Assembly: GCA_026388245.1 (NCBI GenBank)
Contig: JAPLKD010000262.1
Location: 1 to 52,478, forward strand
Direction: 5' to 3'
Length of the DNA stretch: 52,478 bases
Origin: Pseudomonadota bacterium
GTDB taxonomy: Bacteria > Desulfobacterota > Syntrophorhabdia > Syntrophorhabdales > Syntrophorhabdaceae
The position numbers and the translations under genes are program-made. Shown here piece after piece: positions 17,183 to 25,109 of the stretch (position 1 is its first letter; every line of letters starts with the position of its first letter). The notes beneath the pieces were generated by a model that worked only from the letters and a program-made list of their open reading frames with translations, was not told the origin of the DNA and did not search any database.

Positions 17183-17470
17183 ATGAAGATTGAAGCATTA
17201 CAGCTACCCAACTTTATTGAAAAAAAAGGTGCCACGGAGGTGAAGGGATCTGCTTCGTTCACAGAAATTTTAAAAGATTCTATGAATAAGGCGAATGAAC
17301 TGCAGAAAGAAGCAGACCAGGAAACCCAAAAGATTGCAAAAATGGAAAGCGTGGATATACATACTGCTATGATTGCCGCTGAAAAGGCAAGCCTGACATT
17401 CCAGACTATGATGCAGGTACGGAATAAGATAATAGAGGCTTATGGAGAAATTATGAGGATGCAGGTGTAA
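17183..17470 (+). CDS. fliE: Hook-basal body protein FliE
   Basis: The 95-aa product shows the FliE pattern: a variable N-terminus, then SFTEILKDSMNKANELQKEA, and the C-terminal block VDIHTAMIAAEKASLTFQTM with VRNKIIEAYGEIMRMQV. FliE joins the MS ring to the rod and is needed for export of the rod proteins. It lies 9 bases after flgC with an AGGAGG-type ribosome site, and two bases before fliF. Confidence 0.96.
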   Translation: MKIEALQLPNFIEKKGATEVKGSASFTEILKDSMNKANELQKEADQETQKIAKMESVDIHTAMIAAEKASLTFQTMMQVRNKIIEAYGEIMRMQV

Positions 17471-17472
17471 TC

Positions 17473-19110
17473 ATGGCGGCGACAGAGTTGCTTTTGAACA
17501 ACGCGAAAGGCTATATCGCGAATGTCCCGAAAAACAGGCTCTATCTATATTTGTTTCTTTTTATATCTATCGTAGGGGGCTCTGTTCTTGGTTTATCTTT
17601 TATTCAGAAAGAGGATTATCAAACCCTTTTCTCCGGTCTGGCTGTTGAGGATGCTTCAATGATTGTTGCAAAGCTGAAGGAGCAAAAAGTCCCTTATAAA
17701 TTAGGGTTGGGCGGGACAACCGTATATGTATCAAAAGAAAAGGTTTATGATGTGAGGCTTTTGCTCGCTTCACAGAATGCATTGCCAGGGAATAGCGGGG
17801 TAGGCTTTGAACTTTTTGATAAAACCAACTATGGCATGACTGAATTTATGCAGAACATTAACTATAAACGGGCAATCCAGGGAGAATTGGCAAGGACAAT
17901 TAACCAGATGCCTGAAGTAAAAACATCCCGTGTCCATATTGCTCTTCCGGAAAGGACACTTTTTTACGATAGAGAAAAACAAGTAACTGCATCTATTTTT
18001 TTAAAACTTAAACCAGGGAAGGCCCTTCCAAAAGAGCAGGTTGCAGGAATTGTCCAGTTTGTGGCAGGCAGCATCGAAGGTCTCAAGGCAGAAAACATAA
18101 CAGTAATAGATTCCTCAGGGAAAATACTATACAAAAGTGGGGATGTGAGCTCGCCGGTTGTCCTCTCCGGACAACAATATGAACTTCAGAAGAACGTAGA
18201 GCGAAAGTTCGAAGAATCCATCCAATCACTGCTTAATACTTTTCTACCGGCGAGCAGGTCTATAGTGAGGGCAAGCGTTGAGCTTAACCTGAGAAAGGTA
18301 GAAACAGTTGAAGAAGAGTATAATCCCGAAAAGGCTGTTGTAGCAACCTCTAAAAAGAGCAGGGAAGTGGTTGCAAACAGAGGAACAAAAGCTGGAGGTG
18401 TTCCGGGCGTAGCATCCAATGCCCCTAATGCACCAAAAAAAGAGGGGAATAAGGGGAATCAGGAGAGCCAGGACAAAACCAAGGAATCCGAAAGAGAAGA
18501 GGAACATAAAACATATGAACTCACTAAAACCATTAGAAAAATTGTAGAACCTTATGGAGATATCAAAAAGCTCTCCCTTGCAGTAGTAGTTGATGGCAAA
18601 TATGAGAAAGTTAAAGGACAAAAAGGGGAGGAATCGAGATATGCCCCAAGATCCCAGAAAGAATTGCAAGACATAAAGAATTTGATTGCCAGGGCAGTTG
18701 GATATAATGAGCAACGCGGCGATAAATTGGAAGTGCAAAGCGCGCCGTTTGAGATTGAAAGTATAGCTGATGATAAAAGTTTATTGGAAAGTTCGAGTAG
18801 AAAAGAGATGATATACAATATAGGGAAATATGTCTTTTATCTGGCAATACTCCTTTCGATCTTTGTCTTTGTCGTAAAGCCTGTAATCGGCGTGTTCAAA
18901 GATAGGGTTGGACCAATAGCTATGAGACAGGTCAGTGGTATAAAGGATACATATGCAGGAAGCAAAGGCGCTATAAACGATGCCAGCGCCAAAGAAGGCG
19001 CCGATTCCATGCATAGCTTAAGCAAAGCACAGCCAGCCTTTGCGAGCGCACTCCAGGATAAAACCCTTGTAAAATCTATTATTAGAGAATGGGTCAGGGA
19101 AAGAAGCTAA
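17473..19110 (+). CDS. fliF: Flagellar MS-ring protein FliF
   Basis: The 545-aa protein has two membrane spans, at about 22-43 (LYLFLFISIVGGSVLGLSFI) and 450-470 (VFYLAILLSIFVFVV), enclosing the periplasmic ring-building motifs (YKRAIQGELARTINQM, RVHIALPERTLF, LKAENITVIDSSG). A flexible, lysine-rich linker spans about 300-345. The cytoplasmic tail ends LVKSIIREWVRERS, the helix that binds FliG. It forms the inner-membrane ring on which the rotor and export gate assemble. The stop overlaps the fliG start (TAATG). Confidence 0.97.
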   Translation: MAATELLLNNAKGYIANVPKNRLYLYLFLFISIVGGSVLGLSFIQKEDYQTLFSGLAVEDASMIVAKLKEQKVPYKLGLGGTTVYVSKEKVYDVRLLLASQNALPGNSGVGFELFDKTNYGMTEFMQNINYKRAIQGELARTINQMPEVKTSRVHIALPERTLFYDREKQVTASIFLKLKPGKALPKEQVAGIVQFVAGSIEGLKAENITVIDSSGKILYKSGDVSSPVVLSGQQYELQKNVERKFEESIQSLLNTFLPASRSIVRASVELNLRKVETVEEEYNPEKAVVATSKKSREVVANRGTKAGGVPGVASNAPNAPKKEGNKGNQESQDKTKESEREEEHKTYELTKTIRKIVEPYGDIKKLSLAVVVDGKYEKVKGQKGEESRYAPRSQKELQDIKNLIARAVGYNEQRGDKLEVQSAPFEIESIADDKSLLESSSRKEMIYNIGKYVFYLAILLSIFVFVVKPVIGVFKDRVGPIAMRQVSGIKDTYAGSKGAINDASAKEGADSMHSLSKAQPAFASALQDKTLVKSIIREWVRERS

Positions 19111-20108
19111 TGGATGTCTCTGATATTACAGGCGCAAAAAAGGCAGCAATACTGCTTTTAACAATGGATGAAGAATTATCCAAAGAGATCCTGAAGGAGT
19201 TTGAAAAAGATGAGATAGAAACGATCGGGAGGGAAATAGCAAATTTAAAGTATATCCCTGAGAATACAGTAAGGCAGGTTCATGGCGAATTCTTGAAAAG
19301 CCTTGAAAAAAGCGGTTTAGCTGTTGTCGATGGGCAAAACAAGTTTAAAACACTCCTGAAGAATAGCCTGGGCGATGAAACGGCAGACGCTTTTTTTGAC
19401 TCAATGGCGGGCAAAAAAGGCGTACCAGGTGATTTCCTGAGGACCTGCGACTCAAGATTGCTTGCAGCTACCATTAAAGGGGAACATTCCCAGACTATTT
19501 CACTTATCGTATCGCTCTTGCCTTCAAAGAAGGCCTGCGAGGTAATAGGTATACTCCCGGCAAATCTACAGGGAGATGTAATAACAAGGATGGCAAGTCT
19601 CGGTAGAGTAGACAAGAATGTTTTGTTAGAGATTGAAGGTGTTATACGCGAACAGTTGCAAGATTCAGGGGGCGGTGAAGAAAAACAGATGGGCGGAGTA
19701 AGCGCCGTAGCAAGCATTCTTAACCAGATGGATAAAATTCGAGAGGGCGAAATCCTTGGAATTATCGAAGAAATAAATCCTGAACTTGCAGAAAGAATAA
19801 AACAATTGATGTTTACCTTCGAAGATCTTATCAAGCTTGACAATAAGAGTATCCAGAGCCTTCTCAAAGAGATTTCCACAGAGGATCTTGCTATAGCCTT
19901 AAAAGGCGCATCAGATACCATAAAAGCAAAGATCTTTACCAATATGTCAGAAAGGGCATCTGCCATGCTTAAAGAAGATCTCGAGGTAATGGGCCCGGTA
20001 AGGTTATCAGAGGTTGATCAGGCACAGAAAAAGATTGCGTTAACGGCAAAAAGACTTGAGGCCGAAGGAAAGATCATCATTGCAGGTGAAAATGAAAGAT
20101 TCGTATAA
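19110..20108 (+). CDS. fliG: Flagellar motor switch protein FliG
   Basis: From ATG 19110 (TAATG overlap with fliF, AGGGAAAG ribosome site) the protein has 332 residues; an in-frame ATG at 19089 would add seven. It has the N-terminal FliF-binding domain (TGAKKAAILLLTMDEE), the middle domain, where the usual EHPQ motif reads EHSQ (125-128), and the C-terminal torque helix (ALKGASDTIKAKIFTNMSER, then GPVRLSEVDQAQKKI). Charged residues that face the stator are present. FliG transmits torque from MotA and switches direction with FliM. The motif change is conservative in position, so function is expected. Confidence 0.96.
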   Translation: MDVSDITGAKKAAILLLTMDEELSKEILKEFEKDEIETIGREIANLKYIPENTVRQVHGEFLKSLEKSGLAVVDGQNKFKTLLKNSLGDETADAFFDSMAGKKGVPGDFLRTCDSRLLAATIKGEHSQTISLIVSLLPSKKACEVIGILPANLQGDVITRMASLGRVDKNVLLEIEGVIREQLQDSGGGEEKQMGGVSAVASILNQMDKIREGEILGIIEEINPELAERIKQLMFTFEDLIKLDNKSIQSLLKEISTEDLAIALKGASDTIKAKIFTNMSERASAMLKEDLEVMGPVRLSEVDQAQKKIALTAKRLEAEGKIIIAGENERFV

Positions 20109-20745
20109 TAAAGAAGAGGTCCACCCGCTTACCTTAAATTCCTTTGCCGATATTCTCCCGAATGATGAAAATGTCAAATTTATCTCTTTTTTCAGTAGTT
20201 CCCCTGAAAAAAAAGGGTTTCAGCAGGAAATTGGAATGCAATTAAAGAACGAGGCAGATATCGAAATCGAGACAAGAAAGGTATTCGAGGATGCATACAA
20301 GGAGGGCGAAAAAGCAGGATTCGAAATAGGCATGAAAAAGGTTGAGCCTCTTATTAGAAGACTAAATGGAGATATAGCTGCGTTGTCTGCATTTAAAGAA
20401 GAGCTTTATAAAAAAGCAGAAGGAATGTCGGTTGAACTGGCGTTGGTGTTTGCAGAGGCTATCATTTTGCAGGAGTGTACAAAAAACAGGGATATTGTTC
20501 TTAATATGGCAAAAAAGGCGCTTGAAATTTGTGAAGAAAAACACGAAATAACCATCAGAATCAGAAGAGATGATATCAGATATATTTCGGAAGACGCCAT
20601 GAGTTCATTAAAAGTTATACCGGATGATTCATTGCAGGACCCAGGTTTTATCATTGAGTCGAATTTTGGTGCTATAGACGGAACTATTGCCACACAGATA
20701 GAGGAACTGAAAAAAGAGTTTTGCAAGGAATATGCAGACAGATGA
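20092..20745 (+). CDS. fliH: Flagellar export ATPase regulator FliH
   Basis: The chosen ATG at 20092 overlaps the end of fliG by 17 bases and gives 217 residues; an in-frame ATG at 20056 lies deeper in fliG. The protein has a variable N-terminus, a helical segment with small-residue spacing (YKEGEKAGFEIGMKK) and the C-terminal domain ending with FGAIDGTIATQIEELKKEF. FliH dimers bind and restrain the ATPase FliI and link it to FliN at the C ring. The gene overlaps fliI by 14 bases. Confidence 0.9.
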   Translation: MKDSYNKEEVHPLTLNSFADILPNDENVKFISFFSSSPEKKGFQQEIGMQLKNEADIEIETRKVFEDAYKEGEKAGFEIGMKKVEPLIRRLNGDIAALSAFKEELYKKAEGMSVELALVFAEAIILQECTKNRDIVLNMAKKALEICEEKHEITIRIRRDDIRYISEDAMSSLKVIPDDSLQDPGFIIESNFGAIDGTIATQIEELKKEFCKEYADR

Positions 20746-22051
20746 AAAGTTGCTTGTTATTCGAGAAGCACTAAAAGGTTTTTACCCCTACAAGGTATAC
20801 GGCAAAGTAAATCAGGTGGTAGGGCTTGTCATTGAAGGGAAGGGCCCCATATCGTCGGTCGGTGATGCAGCGCTGATTCATCCGGTGGACGGAACTTCGC
20901 CGATTAATGCTGAAGTTGTTGGTTTCAAGGACGGGAAGACCCTGCTTATGCCTCTTGGCGACTTAAGGGGGATCGGGGTAGGATCAAAGATACTTTCAAG
21001 AAAACAGACGGTAAATGTTGCCGTGGGTGAAGGCCTCCTCGGAAGGGTTATAGACGGACTTGGAAATCCCATGGATGGCAAAGGGCCCATTCATTGTTCT
21101 GATTTTGTACCTGTTTACAGAGAGACGGTAAACCCTATGAAAAAAAAGAGGATTCTTGACCCTCTCGACCTTGGCATACGGAGTATGAATGGCCTTCTTA
21201 CCTGCGGGAAGGGACAGAGGATAGGGATATTTGCAGGCTCAGGTGTCGGAAAAAGTGTTCTTCTCGGTATGATAGCGAGACATACGGAAGCAGACATTAA
21301 TGTCATAGGGCTCATCGGCGAACGGGGAAGAGAGGTGCGGGAGTTTATTGAAAAGGACCTCGGGGACGGTTTGGAGCGCTCTGTCGTTATCGTTGCTACC
21401 TCGGACCAGCCGCCCCTTATCAGGGTAAGGGGGGCATTTTTAACCGTTGCTATTGCCGAATATTTCAGGGATGTGGGTAACAATGTGCTTCTGATGATGG
21501 ATTCACTTACGAGATTCAGCATGGCACAGCGGGAAGTGGGGCTTGCAATTGGCGAACCCCCGACATCAAAGGGATATACACCAAGCGTGTTTTCTCTTCT
21601 CGCAAAACTCCTGGAAAGGACAGGAAATGGCGAAGGGGACGGCACAATGACAGCGATATATACAGTGTTAGTAGAAGGCGATGACCTCGATGATCCCATT
21701 GCAGATGCAGCCAGGTCAATTCTCGATGGGCATGTTGTTCTCTCGAGGAAGCTGTCAGACATGAATCAATATCCCCCCGTCGATGTTTTAAAAAGCATCA
21801 GCAGAACCATGAAGGATATTGTGCCGAAAGAGCAGACAGAGTATGCAGGCAGGATAATCGGAATCCTCTCAGAATATGAGAGGGCTGAGGATTTGATCAA
21901 TATAGGCGCTTACAACCACGGGAGTAATGAAAAAATCGATTATTCCATATCTATGATGGATAAAGTGAGGATATTTCTGACCCAGGGTGTGGACGAAAAG
22001 GTAACCCTTGAGGATTCCCGGAACAGTATGAAGATACTATTCTATGTTTAA
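20732..22051 (+). CDS. fliI: Flagellum-specific export ATPase FliI
   Basis: The 439-aa protein is a full-length member of the F1-like ATPase family. Walker A GSGVGKS is at 169-175, followed by IGLIGERGREVREFI, the Walker B region NVLLMMDSLTRFSMAQRE and the family motif PSVFSLLAKLLERTG. It energises unfolding and entry of flagellar substrates at the export gate, together with FliH and FliJ. An F0F1 beta subunit is excluded by the FliI-type N-terminal domain and the neighbours. Confidence 0.97.
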   Translation: MQTDEKLLVIREALKGFYPYKVYGKVNQVVGLVIEGKGPISSVGDAALIHPVDGTSPINAEVVGFKDGKTLLMPLGDLRGIGVGSKILSRKQTVNVAVGEGLLGRVIDGLGNPMDGKGPIHCSDFVPVYRETVNPMKKKRILDPLDLGIRSMNGLLTCGKGQRIGIFAGSGVGKSVLLGMIARHTEADINVIGLIGERGREVREFIEKDLGDGLERSVVIVATSDQPPLIRVRGAFLTVAIAEYFRDVGNNVLLMMDSLTRFSMAQREVGLAIGEPPTSKGYTPSVFSLLAKLLERTGNGEGDGTMTAIYTVLVEGDDLDDPIADAARSILDGHVVLSRKLSDMNQYPPVDVLKSISRTMKDIVPKEQTEYAGRIIGILSEYERAEDLINIGAYNHGSNEKIDYSISMMDKVRIFLTQGVDEKVTLEDSRNSMKILFYV

Positions 22052-22105
22052 GGTGTCCGGCGTTCGCCCTCCCGATAGAGCCATTCGAGGGCATGGTTAC
22101 AGCAT

Positions 22106-22528
22106 ATGTCAACACAGCGCATAGAAAGAATCATAGACCTCAAAGAAAAGCTGATGGAGGACAAACAGAGGGAAATTGAAAATACTCTCGGTTTAATGAA
22201 TAAAATAACAAATGGTATTATAGGTATAGATAACAATATTAATTCAAATTATGAGTGTATGACTTCAACAAGCATAAGCGGAAACGATTTTTGCGTAATA
22301 AAAGATAACCTGATATACCTTGAAAATAGGAAAAGCGAACTCATGGAACAGAAAGAGGCATATAACAAAAAGGTGAGTATGCTCAGAATGGAGCTGATTG
22401 AACAGGCAAGAGAAGTAAAAAAACTTGAAACGTTAAAATCGAAGACCCTCCAGGTCATCAAAAAGGCTCGAAACAGAAAAGAACAAAAATCTCTCGATGA
22501 AATTGCCCTGAAAAAACAGAATATTTAG
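22106..22528 (+). CDS. fliJ: Flagellar export protein FliJ
   Basis: This 140-aa protein is almost entirely charged helix (RIERIIDLKEKLMEDKQREI and a C-terminal LETLKSKTLQVIKKARNRKE), the antiparallel coiled coil expected of FliJ, the stalk-like chaperone of the export ATPase. Primary sequence is poorly conserved in this family, so the call rests on coiled-coil shape, length and position directly after fliI. The gap of 54 bases from fliI contains no clear promoter. Confidence 0.88.
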   Translation: MSTQRIERIIDLKEKLMEDKQREIENTLGLMNKITNGIIGIDNNINSNYECMTSTSISGNDFCVIKDNLIYLENRKSELMEQKEAYNKKVSMLRMELIEQAREVKKLETLKSKTLQVIKKARNRKEQKSLDEIALKKQNI

Positions 22529-22560
22529 GAAAAGTTTTCCCACCGGGGGAACAATTTTCC
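22528..22560. terminator. Large inverted repeat after fliJ
   Basis: GGAAAAGTTTTCCC and GGGGAACAATTTTCC face each other across a short ACCG loop, starting in the fliJ stop codon. The stem is long but no T-run follows, so termination would be weak. Each arm is also a small palindrome (GGAAAA-N-TTTTCC), and a similar one lies at 43757-43769 before flgF. An alternative role is as activator sites for the sigma-54 promoter 65-100 bases downstream. Confidence 0.4.
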
Positions 22561-22625
22561 TCCGCAGCGCTGATTAAATACCTGCCAAAAACAACAACCC
22601 ATTGAAAATAAACAGTAAATAAGTT

Positions 22626-22641
22626 TGGCACGCATTTTGTT
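22626..22641 (+). promoter_or_regulatory. Sigma-54 promoter before fliK
   Basis: TGGCACGCATTTTGTT matches the consensus TGGCACR-N4-TTGCW with a perfect -24 block and one change (C to T) in the -12 block, at correct spacing. The start of transcription would be near 22652, three bases before the fliK ATG at 22655. Confidence 0.6.
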
Positions 22642-22654
22642 ATACATATTGGGT

Positions 22655-24478
22655 ATGGAAAATCTTTTTATCAGCGGTTTATCTGGATGTTTCTCAGGTT
22701 CTGAAAAAATTTCATTTACAGGCGAAAACGTTTCTGACGGAAAAACGGGCACTGGTGAATTTCTCAATGTTCTGAAGGATATCATCGGAAAGGATTTTAC
22801 GGCAAACCTTCAAATGCAGTCCGGTACCCCGCTGAATGTCGATAACGGCACTTCTCTCCCTGTATCGGCCCTTCAGGTTGCTGCTGCCCTTCAGTTACCG
22901 GATGAAGCAGGGGAAGATTTATCGGCCGTTCTGATGTCAATCCTGTCCGCGTACGGGTTGAACGTCGTGCCTGAAGCCATGTCCTGTGTACCGGAGAGTG
23001 GTATCGAGGTCCCGAAGTTGGGCAGTACAAGCGCTACGCAGGGCGATAAGGAAGATGCTCCATATAAAGAAGCAATGGCTATATTATTTAATGAATTATG
23101 CAAAATATTTAATCCACTCGTAGGTGTAATTCCGGTATCTCTCCGGGCAGAAAACAGCCTGTCCGCTTCCTCTTCCGATGAACCGGGGCAGGAAACATTA
23201 CAGGGTACATTATCGGATGAAATTAAAAAACTGTTAGAGAGACCGGACATAATTGCCATGCTTCAATCCCATGGAATACCCACAGTGAAAACGAATGAAT
23301 CGTCGAAACATTCCGAAGATGGCGTATCCGGAGAAATTCTTAGCCTATCCGCTTCGATCCTCTTTGCGAAACAAGTGATAGAGGGACTTCTCAATGAAGC
23401 AATCTCCGAAAAAGGATTGCCAGGTACTCCGCAGACAATGGCACAAAGCCCGGTGGAAACTGTTTCCACCGATAAGGGAATGCCCGTTCAACCGGATCCC
23501 TCTACTACGGATATGGATATCCCTGCATTGCTGTACAGGGCCATGAACATGGCGGCTCAGCGGCAAGCCACCGCTGCAGGCAGTGAAGATGTTCAGGAAA
23601 GCACGCCGGACATGACAGAGCAGAGGATACAGGGTGAAGGTGTTTTCTCTTTTAGAGACACACAGGGTTCCAGGCTTTACCATATGGCCTCCACAAAGAC
23701 AGACCGCATTGAAACCGGTGTTTCCGTCGAAGCCGGCACCATGCCGCCCCTTGCCGGAGACAAAGATATGCCTGCGGACATGGATGTGAGGCTGAAAACA
23801 GACGGAATGATAAACAAGAACCCGGAGATAAAGAATATTCATGCGAACATGAATTTCCGGATTCCGGAACAGGTTGTAGATGAAATGAAGCTTGCCGGAG
23901 GGGACTTCAATGCTGTGAGCGAAAAAAATGGCAGTATCTTGAAGAATATTATAGCAGGATTGCAAAACGAGACCATCGAAGCGCCGCAAAAGGACACAAA
24001 ATTTTCATTCAAAGAGAATGACTACATGCCCTTTACAAAGTCAGGCAATTTTGAAGCAGCTCAATCCTCTGAAACAGAAGGGGCGCAGACTGTTGAAAAA
24101 GGGTCTTTCGCATCCATGATTACAGACAAAATTGAAAAGATTATCGGGCAGAATCAGTTAAGGAATACACCTATGGATATGGTGATGAGGATGAATATCA
24201 ATGAGAAGGAGAGTCTGCTCATCGGACTCAAGCGTGAAGGTCAACAGATTTTTGTAGAAATCAAAACGGGAAGCTCATCGATCATGAACCTGCTGCAGGC
24301 CAACAAGGAAGTTATTATCCGGAATCTGGAAATGAAGAACGTAAATGCAAATATTTTTGTAAATCCCGACAGTGATGGAGGCTTTGAAAGAAGAGAGAAC
24401 AGAAGGGAAAACAGGAGGGGCGCCGCAAATGGCAAAGCACAGAATAATTTTTTCAAGTTGCTGGAAACACAAGCATAA
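22655..24478 (+). CDS. fliK: Flagellar hook-length control protein FliK
   Basis: From ATG 22655 the protein has 607 residues. The first 480 are low-complexity and rich in Ser, Thr, Glu and Pro, as in the ruler part of FliK. The conserved C-terminal domain (about 490-590) is clear: PMDMVMRMNINEKESLLIGL, then QQIFVEIKTGSSSIMNLLQ and REVIIRNLEMKN-like sequence. FliK is exported, measures the hook and switches FlhB from hook to filament substrates. An upstream TTG at 22625 is the alternative start, but it lies before the predicted transcription start. It forms an operon with flgD and flgE. Confidence 0.9.
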   Translation: MENLFISGLSGCFSGSEKISFTGENVSDGKTGTGEFLNVLKDIIGKDFTANLQMQSGTPLNVDNGTSLPVSALQVAAALQLPDEAGEDLSAVLMSILSAYGLNVVPEAMSCVPESGIEVPKLGSTSATQGDKEDAPYKEAMAILFNELCKIFNPLVGVIPVSLRAENSLSASSSDEPGQETLQGTLSDEIKKLLERPDIIAMLQSHGIPTVKTNESSKHSEDGVSGEILSLSASILFAKQVIEGLLNEAISEKGLPGTPQTMAQSPVETVSTDKGMPVQPDPSTTDMDIPALLYRAMNMAAQRQATAAGSEDVQESTPDMTEQRIQGEGVFSFRDTQGSRLYHMASTKTDRIETGVSVEAGTMPPLAGDKDMPADMDVRLKTDGMINKNPEIKNIHANMNFRIPEQVVDEMKLAGGDFNAVSEKNGSILKNIIAGLQNETIEAPQKDTKFSFKENDYMPFTKSGNFEAAQSSETEGAQTVEKGSFASMITDKIEKIIGQNQLRNTPMDMVMRMNINEKESLLIGLKREGQQIFVEIKTGSSSIMNLLQANKEVIIRNLEMKNVNANIFVNPDSDGGFERRENRRENRRGAANGKAQNNFFKLLETQA

Positions 24479-24487
24479 GGAGGTATT

Positions 24488-25099
24488 ATGAGCATTTCAG
24501 CGATAAACAGTATCAGCAATACCACGACCGGCAGCAGTACGCCGGCCAATTTTATGAGCAAAGACGCTTTTCTGAAGATACTCGTATCACAACTCAAGAA
24601 TCAGAACCCGTTAGAGCCCATGAAGCCTGACCAGTTCTTAACCCAACTTTCGCAGCTTACCCAGGTTGAACAGTTGCAGAATATTACAGACGCACTTGCC
24701 GGTATGAAAAAGGCATCTGAGACGGGAAATATGATGCAATGGATTTCATCAATTGGTAAAAAGATGAATGTGGACACCAACACACTTTCAAAAGGCGATC
24801 AGGTTTATTTAAAACCGGGTGGCGATTATGATCAGGTGGTACTTACTTTAAAGAGTCAAACGGATGGTTCCGTCAACGGAGTGACGTTTAAGAAAGGTGA
24901 ACCCCTTGTTTACACACATGACGGCGCTGATAATGTGACGATGGCTGCAACGGCTGTGAAAAACAATCAGCTTGTAGGATGCACAACGAATGCGTACAGG
25001 ATTGTAAAGAGTCTTGACGTGAGCACCGGTATCCCCTATCTCGTAGCAAGTAACGGGGAAAGTTTTTCAATAGACAAGATTAAACAAATAAAAGAATAG
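24488..25099 (+). CDS. flgD: Hook capping (scaffold) protein FlgD
   Basis: The 203-aa protein carries the FlgD N-terminal signature (SKDAFLKILVSQLKNQNPLE, then QFLTQLSQLTQVEQLQNIT), followed by a Tudor/fibronectin-like C-terminal part. FlgD caps the growing hook and places FlgE subunits. It has an AAGGAGG ribosome site and lies 9 bases after fliK and 10 before flgE, the usual order for hook genes. Its length is normal. Confidence 0.96.
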   Translation: MSISAINSISNTTTGSSTPANFMSKDAFLKILVSQLKNQNPLEPMKPDQFLTQLSQLTQVEQLQNITDALAGMKKASETGNMMQWISSIGKKMNVDTNTLSKGDQVYLKPGGDYDQVVLTLKSQTDGSVNGVTFKKGEPLVYTHDGADNVTMAATAVKNNQLVGCTTNAYRIVKSLDVSTGIPYLVASNGESFSIDKIKQIKE

Positions 25100-25109
25100 G
25101 AGGTACGCT

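Noticed and set aside
23345-23989. 214-codon minus-strand frame across fliK
   Set aside because: Shadow of the low-complexity fliK ruler region; no motif and no ribosome site.
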